From Apostichopus parvimensis (lineage: Eukaryota > Echinodermata > Holothuroidea > Aspidochirotida > Stichopodidae), in contig KN884886.1 of NCBI GenBank assembly GCA_000934455.1, positions 15,127 to 79,126 of the forward strand: DNA of 64,000 nucleotides, given 5' to 3'. Both the position numbers and the translations under genes were made by a program. Below the pieces are notes generated by a model. The model saw only the letters and a list, made by a program, of their open reading frames with translations. It was not told the origin of the DNA and made no database searches. Below are positions 13,301 through 28,300 of the stretch, in pieces (the stretch's first letter is position 1; each line of letters opens with the position of its first letter).

Positions 13301-16300
13301 TACTGGCTTCATTCCAAAAGTCATAAGTTCTTTAGTTTATTTTTGTAAGATCTAGATGGCCTCTTTTTGTTATGAGCATATCCCAAAATGGTAATAGGCA
13401 GGGACGGAGGGGGGGGGGGGATGATAACAGTATGAAGTGAGATTTTAACTATCTCAGAATGAACAAACCCAGATGAAACCTTTCACCAGATATTTTACAA
13501 CCTTAAACTGATTTCTCTAGCACCTTTGATTGATGTGTGTTAGCTTGTTTTCAAATCTGACAAAAAAAATGGCCTGCCATATTGATGTGTGTCTACATGT
13601 GGCGAATATTGACTGCCTGGTTTAACTTAATGGAGTTAATTTACCCATTGTGCTTGTCCTTTATGCCTTGAAATCAGTCTCAACTACTGTTAGAAAACAT
13701 AAGGGTGCTTGGCTTTGAACTTTATAAAGTAAACATAGTTTGAACTATGAAGAAAGAATGATAAGTTTTGGAAGGTAAAGCCCTGGTACGGCAATAAAGT
13801 TCTTGTAGTACTGTATGCCGCCTGGATGTGTTTGTATTTGCAATAAGTATTTGTTTTCCGGGCAGCTGCAATAAGTAGTCTAGTAAAAAAAAAAAAAAAG
13901 AAACAATAATGTTTGCAAAACTTCACATTTAATCATTCCAGAACCTCTACTAGTACTCGACAATAAAGGCGAAGTTTTCAAGATTTTGAGAATGTCTTTG
14001 TTACTGACTGTTCTGTATGTACATATGATATAACTGCAACACCTGGAAAAGTGTACACTAAATTGTCACATCCACTTTGGACAATGTTATGACTGGAGTC
14101 AATGAATTTTACCTTCACTGTATTGTTACATTCACTGTCCACATGTGTGTAGGTACGATTTAATCAATTCTCGTTATAAATTGTGAAAAGATTAAATTAA
14201 TGGTCATCAGTATTACCAAACTATGATAAAATGTCAAATGATGATGATAGATATAAGATCTTCAAATTGAATACTCTGGTTTGACAGCAAAAGGTCTGAC
14301 GTTGCAACAATTCTGACTCAACGGGATGGCCAGGTGGTGATGGTCAGTTTGTTCTGTTGTTTATGAATTTATAACAACTATTTCCTTGGCTTTTTTGATG
14401 TTTTTTCGATGGAAATTCTGTTCGAATATTTCTGTTTTCTAACATCTCCGAATTTGTCATGGTATTACCGAACAACGGGCCACCTAAAAGAACGAATAAA
14501 AATTTCCGCTCTTAGCAAGGTGTTGAAGAAAAGCTTAAAAACCTTACAAATGGCTGTGAAGGGCTACTAATGTTTGTTGTTCTCTTTTGTGTCACACGTT
14601 CTCTGTGATGTGCAAAAAGTCGTCTCAAATAGCTTCCCTGTGCAGAGCAAATAGCACCACTTGATTATGAATGCCCCATAGTACTCTAGAAAGAGATGCT
14701 TCTACAGTTTATACCAAACTGTCAGATTTTAAAAGGCCTTGTTCTATAGAATTTACTCCTAGAGAAGTGTTCTTGAAGAGGGAGAAATACAATGGAACTT
14801 CCACAAATGTGGCAGAAAACCAAAGAAAGTAAACCATCAAAGTAGTAATTGTACAGGTAGGTCTTTCTGCTCAAGTTGCTCAACAATACTGTTCATAGTG
14901 CACTTCTATAGGGGCAAGTTACATTACATATAGACTACAGAACCCTGGAGTATGAAGATAGGCGAGAGCGGAGGCTGTCTTGACGTAAAAGTATATATTC
15001 TAGATGATTGTGTCTTCCTATTCTGTTGTGTAGCGATACTGTTTATAGACTGTCCCNNNNNNNNNNNNNNNNNNNNNNNNNNNNNNNNNNNNNNNNNNNN
15101 NNNNNNNNNNNNNNNNNNNNNNNNNNNNNNNNNNNNNNNNNNNNNNNNNNNNNNNNNNNNNNNNNNNNNNNNNNNNNNNNNNNNNNNNNNNNNNNNNNNN
15201 NNNNNNNNNNNNNNNNNNNNNNNNNNNNNNNNNNNNNNNNNNNNNNNNNNNNNNNNNNNNNNNNNNNNNNNNNNNNNNNNNNNNNNNNNNNNNNNNNNNN
15301 NNNNNNNNNNNNNNNNNNNNNNNNNNNNNNNNNNNNNNNNNNNNNNNNNNNNNNNNNNNNNNNNNNNNNNNNNNNNNNNNNNNNNNNNNNNNNNNNNNNN
15401 NNNNNNNNNNNNNNNNNNNNNNNNNNNNNNNNNNNNNNNNNNNNNNNNNNNNNNNNNNNNNNNNNNNNNNNNNNNNNNNNNNNNNNNNNNNNNNNNNNNN
15501 NNNNNNNNNNNNNNNNNNNNNNNNNNNNNNNNNNNNNNNNNNNNNNNNNNNNNNNNNNNNNNNNNNNNNNNTAGTTTAGTTTAATCCAGGGATAATACAG
15601 CTGTTCTAGATGATCCATCTTGTCATTGTAAAGAACTGTATGTAAGGGAATTGTCAACAAAGGAACATATTGTATACAAGATACAAGGGGGGGGGGAGGG
15701 AGGGGGGGATAAGTGGCTGAAGTACTTACTCATTTACTTCAGTCCTTAACTGTGACAGTTTGACAATGGAAATACTTCCAAGGTGTGATTTAGTGTACAT
15801 ACGTATATATGTGCATTCTGCATTAATTAACAGCCGTCCTTCACCAAGAACGTTAATGACTGAACGACTGATACCAGTGCTGTATCAGGTTCTGACTCAC
15901 AGGGAGACTGGGTCTTTGTGTTGGGAGGATTCTATTGCAGTGACTAATCAATTAAACAAAACCAAAGGACAAATAGTGTCAACACACACATACACATTAT
16001 AAGGAACTATTCTGATCACTAATTAATCACTAAACAAATTAACTCATTTGGCTCGTGTACAAATGAAGCATGTCACATATTTGCAATGTATCATTGTGAG
16101 ATATCGTCTGTCATTATCATGGTCTTTATTACACCACCAGAGTCCATAACACATAGCAAGGTCTGTATCAGGTAAAGGAAGGTTGGGAAATATAACAGCA
16201 TACAGTCCATGGTGAAACTTTTCTCCTAAATTCATACACGCAAATCAAAAGTGTATAGTACGGTCTCGTCCATCTTCAGAAATGCTTTGGTTGTCTTGAT

Positions 16301-19300
16301 CCATCAAATTTCTACTGATCTTCTAATGTGAACAGATTTTGTCAAGAAATTGCATTATTTCTTATTGGGTGGGAATTTAGGAGAAGAGATTAGTGTCTGC
16401 TAAATGAGTCGTCCTGGGATATACAGTACAGATCGATCAATTATGTTTTAATGATTGCAATTAGTTCTCTGGAATTTACAATTTCCTTCTGAAAAAAAAA
16501 CTTGATACAAGTGAACAATTTATCGGAGGTCAAGCACATTAAATGCATTAACTATATGGTACTGTATCATCACTTTCACATTAGAAGTACATTTAACAAC
16601 TTTCCAGCAAATGACCATAATTACATGTAGGCCTACATGTTGTACATATACACATGGTCCTATCTTTTGTGTAAAATTGATTCTTGGACTTCAACCTTTC
16701 AAGATATGCCCATATCCATTGAAATATCTTTAAAATGCCAACAGCAGCTGTTGGTTGACCTGTACATTACTAGGACCCTATACCTCTACACTCAGTCTGT
16801 CTATGACATGCTGAGCAGGTGATGCTAGGTACAGAACATCAGAAAATTCTCAACACTAGGGTTTCATTTAATTTAATTTTCTCTCCACTCTGATTAAGAT
16901 TTACCAAGGAGGAGGGCATAAGTAGTCCAGAGGGGGCAGAACTTTTTGGGAGAGAATTCCTCGATTAAGCTGAATCAGACAGAAAATGAAATCTAAATAG
17001 AGCCTATGGGAGGGATTAGTATATTGTTTTTGTTTGGCAGGGCTTGCTTACCCAATTTTGCTTTTTTTTTTTGGTTGTTGCCAGGTCTGTTAATAACTCA
17101 TGCAGCTTGTTATTAACAACCACCTAAGCCAATTGTTGACAGTAAGTTGAATGCAAATAACTGATCCCACACCAGACTGTTGGTTCAAACTCAAAAAGGC
17201 AGCCATGAGAGTTATCTTTTTCTGGAGGAAAGTACTTATATTTGATGTAGAATGTTACAACCATAGTTTGCTTTCACCAGGTTTTTTCATTCATATATTA
17301 TGCAACTACTCCACTGCAAGCCTATGCTATGTTCACTAGTTTGCATTGTTTTTCAAGGCAATATGTCTTTGTCACATACCAGCCCATATTGTGCATATCA
17401 ACTTCTTCTCAACAGTGATGATATTGGCCACCTCTATCACTGTCTCCCTTTCACCAGTACTACAGTACAGTACCTCTGAACTTTAATTGCATTGGACATG
17501 CTTTGTTTTTACCTTTCTCTACACGGTGAAATCTACTATGCATCTAAATGGTTTCATCTGATTTCGGCTGCCAGTCAATCTTACCAAACAGTAAATCGCC
17601 CACCCTAATTGCTTCTCCTCTAAGACGATTTTTCTCTCAAATTTAAGATTAAGAGGCAGATGGTTCGGAATCTTATCGGACCCATAGAGCCTTTTCGGGC
17701 AAGGGACTTAATTTCCGTTTCATTGACAGGAGTTGATCGGATTACTGCAAACCGTCTAACGTTCTGACTCATTTAATATCTCATCAGAGAACCGACTGTA
17801 TAAAGTCTCTTAGCAGATGGAGAAGACATGATGGGACAGTCTTCTTCCTCTTAAATCAAACAATTTTCCCATCATCTGCTGGATTACACTGTAAAGTTCT
17901 TCTTTGTATCAGTGCACGCTTACAGTTATTTTCATTAAACCTCCGAAAACCCGAACCTTGTTGTGACCGCCAAACAAGAGGAATAAGGGGACCTACTTAA
18001 CCCAAGCTGGATGATCAGATCAATGATCAATAGGTAATCCTTTGTAAGGGCCAACAGTTGGCCATGGAAGAAGAAAAAACAAAATCATTAATATGCTTCT
18101 TATAAAAGACTTTAGACTAGGATTTGGATGTGAGGGTTTTTACATTCAACTGTTTTTTTGTGAATTGAAAAGATTTAATGGTACAACAACTGTCAATGAC
18201 TGGCTTTTTTTTTTTATTATCTTCTTTTTGCATTTGACCATCTTGACTGACCAGCCTCTCAAAAGGGTCCAGAAAATGCCTGAAGGATTTATACTTGCAT
18301 TCAGCCATGGGGTATAATTAAGGGTTTTATTGTGAAGGTAAACCTATTGTACTTTCTACTGTGCTTCATTTCGTGATGTTGGGATTGTAGAGAGCAGACC
18401 AAAGGAGAACAAAACAAGGGAGGGAAAGGGGATTGGTATCGCCAAAAAAAAGAATGTTGTGGCATTGAGAAAAGTCAATCAGATTTGACAATTATTGTAG
18501 ACTTGAGGATACAACTCTATCAGGTTGCTGCAGCATTGCTTTCTACTCTGATAAATTTTCAATGCCTTTTGAGAAATGCACTTTTTCATAGTTTTCACAG
18601 GAACCAAAAAGGCGGCAATTTTATTTTAGAATCATCAAATTTTTCTAAGAACTTCCATGTGGGTTCTTCAGTTTGATAGATTGAATTAATAAACAATACA
18701 CATTAAATTGGTCGAACTGTTTTTGGAATAGGCAACCCAAAATTACACACCTGTTTACACATACAGTACCGTACTGTACATCACATGTTGGCAAATCACA
18801 GACAAAATTTCCAAGGCCTGCAAGGTTTTCACAACCCTCCCTTGGGGAGGGGGGCGGGGAGGTCTGGTCATAGAGAGCACACAGTGTTGAAAGGTTACCA
18901 GTTATTCTAGACACGGTAGATAGAGGGTGCTAAGGTTGTGGGGAGAGAGGTAAGCGAGGAGCAAAGTAAATATGCTGCCTACCGAATTTAATAGCACGGA
19001 ACAGAATGCAATATATTGTGAATCTGGAGAATTTGTATACTGTGCAGTCTCTATGTAGTGCTTGTGATAGAAATATATAATATAGCACGGAACAGAATGC
19101 AATATATTGTGGACTTTGGAGAATTTGTATATATACTGTGCAGTCTCTATGTAGTGCTTGTGATAGAATATTTCAGAATTAGAACTATCTCATCTTTTAT
19201 ACTTTATCTGATGTAATATTTCCAGTTTTTGTCACAAGAGTAGCTAAGTGTTGCAGGCTGTGGATTGGATACAAAATGTCACTGTGGCCTGCAAGATTTA

Positions 19301-22300
19301 ACTCACGCTGCAGATATATATGACAAAGGTTTCCATTTTGACAAATAGGTTGTTTATGGACATGGTGCCATTTGCTGCACTGTTTGGAAAAGTTGAGAGG
19401 TTGCTTGAACTCTGAAGAATATTTCATCTTTCTGTTCCAATAAACTTAACTTATTGCCTCTAATGCAACACAATGAAGGGTGAGCTATGAGGTATGGCAC
19501 TAACACTACAGTAAAGTACAAGTTAGTTATAGTTTGTCTATGATGTCTAGCCTAAATTTTGTTTTTAACGACTGTTATTTGAAACCACTGAATGAACACA
19601 AGCATCAAAACAAGCTGTGACTGCAATTCTAAAAAAAAAAAAAATTCAAGTGGGTTGTTGGTACACTGTACACTATAGATATGTGGCCTTGAATGGAACA
19701 AAACCAGGCTGATTGAAGGAGAGAATTACTATGTCAAGGCTCACAAGGGGGCAAGAAAAAACAAAATTCATTCTAGTCAGTATTGTTCATATTCGACTTA
19801 CTTTGGGGTTTATAAAGATTTTATCAACTGTACACCATTCATTTGAAGTAGCTTGCTAAGCATTGTCCCTCACAATTTATTTTTGTATACTGCAAGTAAT
19901 AGTGTATCACACATAGTGCCATGTAGCAAACACGTCATGTCACTCATTAACCTTCAGTTGGTGAGACACAAACTAAAAACAGGGATTTCTCTGGTGTTAT
20001 CGCTTGTCACTTTAAGTCGAGTTAAGACTTGGTATCCAAGTTTGGTAATGTAGTTGACCACATATTGTCAATATGTATTGCTAGAAGCTTGTTTTGCTGT
20101 TATTTATTTACTTATTTTTTTCAATTAAGGTCGAGAGGAATATGTTTAATAATTTTCCAATTCATTGTACATTTTGATACGAATTGTCCTAATGCCAGCT
20201 GTGGGACTCTGTGCTAAATGTTACCAACTTGACTAGCTCGATGATATTTTTCTCACTTCTACCTAGCCTGTTAACTGGTAACATTTTAGCACTGCACCAC
20301 CCACTCCCCCACCCCATTGACCCTCCCTCCAGGTCAACACCCATCACCTCTTCAATCTCCATCTTTCCCATCAGCTAAAACGTTACCAATTAATGGGCTA
20401 ATGAGATGGGAAAGTGCAACAGAAGGTTTGAGACAGGTAACATAGCAGCCCAGTGTTGATCTCATCTGCACGAAGTAATTGGTGTAAAGTTTGACCCTCC
20501 CTCAAGGTCAAAACCCATCACCTCTACAACCCCATCTTTCCCAACAGCTAAAACGTTACCAGTTAATGGGCTAATGAGATGGGAAAGTGCAACAGAAGGT
20601 TTGAGACAGGTAACAGAGCAGCCCAGTGTTGAACTATCTCACCTGCACGAAGTACTGTAATGGGTGTAAAATCAGATTTACCATATGACTACGTACGTAT
20701 CTTACCGTTATAACTGTGGTATAGATCCAATAAGTTGTGTGTGAGAGGTTCCAGCACATAGTCAAAACTGGCTACCAGATGAAGGCTCAATGGGTTTCTC
20801 TGTGCTTCTAATAATAACACTGCTTTGCCACCTCTTGACTCAAAACACTGAACCTCTTGAGGTCTAGTCCTATGTAACATGGCATCTGTAATTTTCTGCA
20901 TCTCTGTGCCTGATACTTTATTCATGTATTGGAGATCCGGTCGTTGCTGAAGGATCACCGGCACGATATCCCCGTGCGGGACATCCCGGTAGACATCGGC
21001 TCCTAGGCTGTTGGCAGCTGGTCGGATGCACAGACGGAAGTCTGTATTTTTATCGAGAAACTGGAAAGTGATCCTTATTGCACTGGTTGGATAAATCCAT
21101 TGCACTTCTCCTTTTGTACACTTCATATAGACTTGATGTACCAGCCTTAGTGCGGGATCCTCATACTCACCACTTTGAAGAAAGAAAGAAAGAAAAAATA
21201 TACAGTAAGAAACCAATACATGTATACAGTAGACAGTACAATACTGGCATCATGGAATGAACCTAGCAGGTAATAAATATTTATAAAGCAGTTTGTTGCT
21301 TTGAGGTTACAAACATGAAAGGAAACTTCAAAATCCATTATTGGCCACACATGTTAGCTTCCTACTTTCACAGGGGCTCCAGACCTACTTTGGGAGCAAA
21401 AAAACTTCCAACAAACTTTCAAGAATTACAGTATCCATTGTTCCCTTCCACACCAGACTCACACCAGCAAACTTGTGTAAAGTTCGGTAGAAATGTCACA
21501 AACCTATTGTTTTCTCTCTCTCTGTCGTACTAAATATTAAGCAAATGTAGTTAAGTGGATGAAAAAGTTTGTCCCAATTCTACATGTACATACTCCAACT
21601 TAGGATAGACTTCACTATGCATACATTTGCTATGAAAAGTGTAGTAGAGGTCCCCAGAGAGCTGCTACTCTATCCTACAAACCCTGTACAATGTTTCCAA
21701 ATTAACATAATATATACATTACTGTACTTTTCTCATGTGTATGAGACAGGACGACCATAAATTAACAGTAGATTTGCAAGGCAGTGGCAGACATTTCAAA
21801 ATCAGTTCCATTTCAATCACTCAGCAGAGCTGCTATATAGCTCTCCCACAGAGCCACTAGCACATTCCTGTATGTAGTACTGTACACTTAATGAAGACCA
21901 CCATCTCTTTGTGATGTAACATGAGGGAATAATTGAAACGGTCAAATTGTTATTACAAGTGGAAGGATGCTTATCAAAATGGCTTACATTTAATAACAAG
22001 TGTTCACTAAAGCATTTAAGCTACTGAACAAATGTACCTAAAAATGATGAGTGACTACAGCACAAAAATTTGGCATCTGAGCCTTCTTACCCAACCAGAT
22101 CTCTCTAGAAGGGTCGGGGGAAGCCCCTCCCTATGACAGACACCTGCTAACTTTTGTGCTCTACCCCCCCCCCCCCCCCCCCCCGCACCCCAACATAACT
22201 CATACTCAAGCTACATGTCTGATGTTGAGGAAAACTTTTAATCGATTTGTTGTTTATATGTTTGTACAGCATGAAAATGGTAATAATTCCATACATTTAC

Positions 22301-25300
22301 AGGACTTATCTGTTCACTGGTGGTAATTTAAGTTATTTTTGTCCGTCAAACAGTTACTACGCACAGACTACAGTACATGCTAAACTGTGAACTGAAGTTG
22401 CTGTTTTACCTAAAACTAGTACTTAGTCAAATGATATCTGAGCATGAACATCATTTTACAGCAGCTCAATAACATTTTCAATATATGCTACAATCTGGAA
22501 ACATCATTTAGCAAATGCACATATCTTTGAGAGGTCTGAACATCATCCATATATTCAATTTACATCAATTCATCTATTTCAAAACTTTGGAATTTCCGTG
22601 AACCTTTTCCTCTAACAAGACACTTTATACTGTTCATGCAGATGGCAAATTAAGCTCGGTCTGTTAAAGCCATCCAGGATATCCTGCCTAAGACTCAACT
22701 CAACCCTAACTCATGACACATTTCCGGACTTTATTTTGGTAACTCTCTTCTGCTACATTATCAAAAGGATATTTGCATCACTATAGAACATCCTGTTAGG
22801 AACTTGCCAAACTTTTCTCTGTTATTATAAAGTATATAAATATACAGTTATATATATTCTAACTTGAAGACTCATGTCTAATATTACCAACGTAACTGAC
22901 TGCCATATATATCATGTACTGTACAGGGGATATTACAAAGTTCTGTTGTTTTGAAAGTTAATGTCTGTGGTGGTGTGGTTGATGCCCTAACTGAGTTGCC
23001 TAAGTTATTTATGTGCCACGTAGTGCTCAGTATCATGATAGAGATTGTTGTGTTTCACTGGGCTCTCAGAGCCTCTTTCACTAGCATGGTACTTCAGTCC
23101 TCATCTTTGCCCCTCTCAAATCCCCTCCCATTCCTCCATCACTGATAGATAACCCTAAATACTGGTTTTTAATGGCAGGATCTAAGAGTGTCCTTCAATT
23201 GTGGATTTCTTTCTCCTACGAATGTACAGCCGGTTTGATAATTTAGTCTAGAGCATTGCGTTCATTGTTTTTTGTGTAGTGATGTGTACATACAATTACA
23301 GTACAGGTTGTATACTAATACTTACAAGTTTTCTAAATATGCTCTTTGTTCTGTTTAAATTAGACTAACCTGGAAGTCACTTCTGGGTCACTTGTTGACC
23401 AGACCAGTTAATATTCTACATATTTCTGTTTTATATGGAGTAGTTGCATCCCTTCTCTGTATTCTTCTTCTATATTATTTTTGCATTTGGTGAGCTTTAA
23501 ATAAACTTTCTGAAAGTCAACATTTGCTAACTTGTTAAAGGTGCCATGTTCTCTTGCTCTGTTTCAATATCATGTAATTCAACCAATCTCCGCTCCCGGT
23601 CACAATGGTCTAACAGTACAGTATAGCTCTTAATTGTCACCACCATGTACAGTACATGCTATTACCATAAATGTTGTTAAATGTCAACTGATTTGATATT
23701 ACCATGGAGCTCTGTTTATAGCTCCATGATATTACCAAGTTAACAGTGATCATGCTAAGATATAACCACAGAAATGAAAGCAAAACACCAGAAAGTCAGC
23801 AATCTAGTGTACAGTACTGGCTAGAAAGTGTAACTACATAGGACAACATATCATTGAGTTAATTGTGAAATAAGTGAACCCTTAAAGACTTAATATTGTA
23901 GTTAATTGATTGCCCAATGATATAAACATCCTGTTTAGTATAAACACATGTGAATACATGTTAACAGTCACTGTGGCATAGTATTAAAGCATCTCTTTAA
24001 TTGATTCTGGCAAAACTTAGTTATTACGTAAAACTATAATAAATACAACTAATCATTAGCTGCTAAACGGTAATAGTTTTCATTTCAAGAAATAAAAAGA
24101 AAAGTTTAAGCTTTTGATAATTTGAGGGTCAGGCCTAATACATGTGAGTACTGTCATTACCACCAGAGTTCACTGTTACTACTTTATTCTTGCATCACAG
24201 TTGCCTGTACTTGCCGTCACAGATTATACACCTACTTAGAGCCTTGTACTCATAGCAAGGGGAATTGTATTTGTACTCACAATGTTGTACTCATACTTCA
24301 CATACTGACTACTAACATAATGAAGTGTCCATCTTGGCTATCAAAATGTTCTTTAGAATGGAAGCATTAGTCACTGACTGATTTACTTCCAGATGGGTGA
24401 AATGAACAGAGTTTAGTAATTTACTCAGTGGATTTGGTAACCTAGACGACCAAGCACAACAAAGCTGCATGTTAAGCTGTGTTTTGAGCATCACAAAGTA
24501 CACTAAGACTAGAGTAAGAGGTATACCAATTCTGAATGTAGATATATATACACTTCAGCAATGGTTAAGTTAAACACATGGTAGAAGTCCCAACAAACAG
24601 ACAGTATGATAATACAGTAGCACTGTACAGTATACTGTAATGGCGCTTTGTTTACACGTTATATACTAGAAGAGCAACCAACTGTGACTTCAAATAATTA
24701 AAACATTTTTTCCTTTATATAAGCTAGTTTGTGAGTTACATCATGTAGTACTGTGCAATTTAAGTCATAATGTCGATTCTGTAAAAGTACAAAACGTTTG
24801 GTCATAAGCATTTTCAAGATCCTAAGCTGTATGATGTATGCACACTTACATGTTAGGGAACGCATGCGTACTGTCAATCTATCATGACCTGATATATCCA
24901 ACGTAATTATCAGCCAATAGTTCACATACTTTCATTAAGAACACTCAGAACTGGAAAGTTTGCATGTAGAAAGTTCAATACATAACATTTGATTGTGAAA
25001 GTTTGACTAAAAGTCAAAGTATTCTTCGCAAACATCTGTTTCAAACTGTCACGGCCTATTGACAGAGTAGGCTTCAGGCAAGTTACGCGACACAACAGTA
25101 TTTTATATACATTACATACCATTTCATTGGGAATACAGTTTTTAGAAAATGGGGATCTGGTTAACCAGGACAGGAGGATCGTACAAAAATATGTTTTCTT
25201 TTCAAAACCTACGATGGAAATGTTTTTGTCTCAGAAAGAGTTTTAGGTGAAATAGATACCCTCCTTGACTTACAATACTGGAGATATTGTGCAGTGGTAT

Positions 25301-28300
25301 AACATTGCAGTGAAGGGTAACAGACTGGCCTGCTCAATACAATGGTCACAGAGAGGAACAACGTACCCAATGCGCAGATCTATGCTTACCCTGAACTAGC
25401 TTATAAATTCATGAGTACCCAGTAGTACCAGTACCTTGAATTCTGGTTCACATTATATTAATGACATAGAATAACTTGCACAGCTAGTCCAGCTAGCACA
25501 ACGGGTATACAGAGAAAACTAGACAGAGGGGGAGATGACGGATGTGAAATATACGATGAAAATGAAAGGGATACTTCTAGAGTGCTTCTTGAAAGTGACT
25601 TGAAAATTGTTCCTGTGTCCGGAAACCCAAGATGTAGTTCCCAAAACTCGTAAAAAATGGTCAAAAAATGCTAAGCAAATTTGGGTGGTAGATTCGGAAG
25701 AAAGTGTAAGTGGGTAGTGCGCAGGTAGCGAGGGCGCAGTGCTAAAACGTTTCCAATGTGTAGTTAGGTAGATTGGAAAGTGCAGATGTGGAGTGGGAGA
25801 CAGGTAAGGGAGAAGCGAAGCAAATCTAGTTTATTCATGAGTACTAGGAGTACCTTGCCTTCTGGTTCACATAATAAGTATTAATGACACATGTGGAATA
25901 ACTTGCACAGCATTTAGCCAAATATATTGTACACTGTACAGTACTTGCCATTACTTCACAGAATTCATCCATCTAGGCATAGATCTCACAAACACAGGAC
26001 AAGTTCTGAATTCTGACACCAAACATGTTTGTATCAATAACCTATCCTCACACATAGCCACATTGTGGAGGACAGTGTATTGATTACGACCAGGTGGAAA
26101 CAACTATCCATCACCATTCAGCTCAAACCTTCCCACGCTTACAGCAGCTTACAAGCAGCACAGTTGTAGCTGTAACCTATTCACCAATACACAGTACCTT
26201 GGTGACTGACCTTCCCCTGGGCCAAAAGGTCACCTCGAATTGCGTAGAAAAGAGACAGTATGAGCTCTTTGATGGGTCCACAAAACTTTTCTTACTTACT
26301 ATGTACAGTATGTGTGTAATTTAAAATATATTCTCTCACTGTAAGCGATACATACAAGTATACAAAATGGCGAAACATAGGGTATTAGTTTTGCAAAGTT
26401 ATGTTTCAAATAATGGGGCAAAAGAAGGAATTTTCAGCTTTCTATGAATGTGTCTGTCTGGCCAATGGAATATTGATCACTAAATCAGTTTACTTATAAC
26501 TACTACAGTAGTCCTTCATTTAACCTTCAGCAGGGTTGGTAGAACCTTGCTGGATTCACTGTGAACATGTTTTGCTTCTACTTTGAGATTCTTGCTATTG
26601 TCAGTCTAAAAAGTGACAAGTGAGCTTTTCTCTACGGATACAAGCTGATGTTATCTTGAATTCTAAAACTTCAAAACTGTTAAGACCAACAAGATTCCCA
26701 GTGGATTGACGGTAACCATGGAATTAAAGTTGTAAGCCTCAAGATCGGATTGATTTGGAAGGGAAAAGAAGTGGACGTTGACAGTAAATTTACAGGACTG
26801 TCAGGAGGTGTGTAGTGTGTAGTGCTAAAATGTTACCCAGTTTTGTAAGCTAGGTTGATTTTAGTGCATATGTAGAATGGAGACAGGTAACAGAGGAGTG
26901 AAGAAACTTTCTTGAATGCTCTCACGAAACCTAAAGCGATCTACCAGAGACATGTATTACTTCTGACTGTTTTTGTGGTAGAAATATATACTGGAGTAGG
27001 TGACCCAACCTCGTTTTGGACACACTTCTACACAAATACTTCATAGTACGCGACAACGACAAACACCAACAAGTTGATCAAGAAGTTAACCCAGCATGAT
27101 TAAGTTTAGTGAACACAGAACAGGTTCAATGATTAATAAATGAAATCAGTAAAGAGTGAATAATTGTCACCATCAGTCAATTATATTTTTTCTTTTGGTC
27201 AGTAAGTTCTTTTTACCAAATGCTAGATACACTTTTCTATAGCTCTGTTTCACTTTCAGTTGCACAAGGTTTGCTATTTTTATTCAATGAAACAAAAAAG
27301 GTTGAGAGGGAATTTCTTTTCAGTCAATAAGAAGTGCATTTGAACTTTGAAGCAACTTTCACAAGGATAAGGATTATTTTTGACAATTTTTTTTCCTTCA
27401 ATTTTCATTGACGTGTGTGTTGATTGTGATGTGATTTCTCTGATCAGTGATCAATTCGCAAGCAAGATTTTAAGCACATTACTTTTCCATTGTCATAACT
27501 GTGAAAATCAATTACAGAAAATCATAACCTTATTGTGTCCAGGAACATTGGTTGAGGCAACAACTTGACAAAATAAGTGGCTTAATCTGTGAATCAACAC
27601 TGACAATTTAACATAACATAACATGTGCCAAGTATGGCTACTGTATATCATAGTATGATGCATACCCTTGGCATTAATGTTGACCATATACAAGCTGCAT
27701 TGACTCTAATGTACAGTTTTGTACACATAGGTATTATTGTTCAGAAACATAATCATGGTCACTAACATTGGTTGGTCATAACAAATATTCATGATACCAT
27801 ACATGTCATTCTAGCTGATCTTGTTGTAATTCCAGGTGTACTATACATGTAGTGCTGGTTTCCTTGTAGTTTTAAGAACTGCACATACTGTACATACATG
27901 TGTACAAATATAATTGGCTATCATTCATTTCCCAGAGATATATGTGGTCAAACACCCACCTGGTTGCTCTTAAATGAGGATTTAAGTTATTAACTTAACA
28001 TTTAATTTTGGTACAGAAAATGCTGTGTGTCACAGTTTAAATGTTAACACAGTCTGTTTTCCTCTAAGAGCATAACATTAATTTGATTCCTAGTGCAGTT
28101 TTAGTGGGACTAAATAAATGACAGCCTGGTTATGTTACTAATGCTCAGTCATCGCTTATGACTGTTACTCTATAATGTTAACATACTGTACTCTGTTTGA
28201 TATCAGCAAGAAACCACAGTGTATTATGAATTAAGTAAACCTGCAAATTTATGTAAACAGAACAAAAAAACTGAGCCAAAGGAACTGTGACTTCACGCTT

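Larger units (their letters stand above)
8137..20705 (-). other. METRN intron 2 (12.6 kb)
   Basis: AT-rich non-coding DNA with the 515-N gap, microsatellite, G-rich tract and three two-copy tandem duplications. Copies of a dispersed 'gtgctaaaaygttacc' motif occur near 10045, 11947, 20285, 20372 and 20549. No further exon is required or seen. Confidence 0.85.

Noticed and set aside
14952-15660. Long frames across the N run
   Set aside because: They consist of unknown bases.
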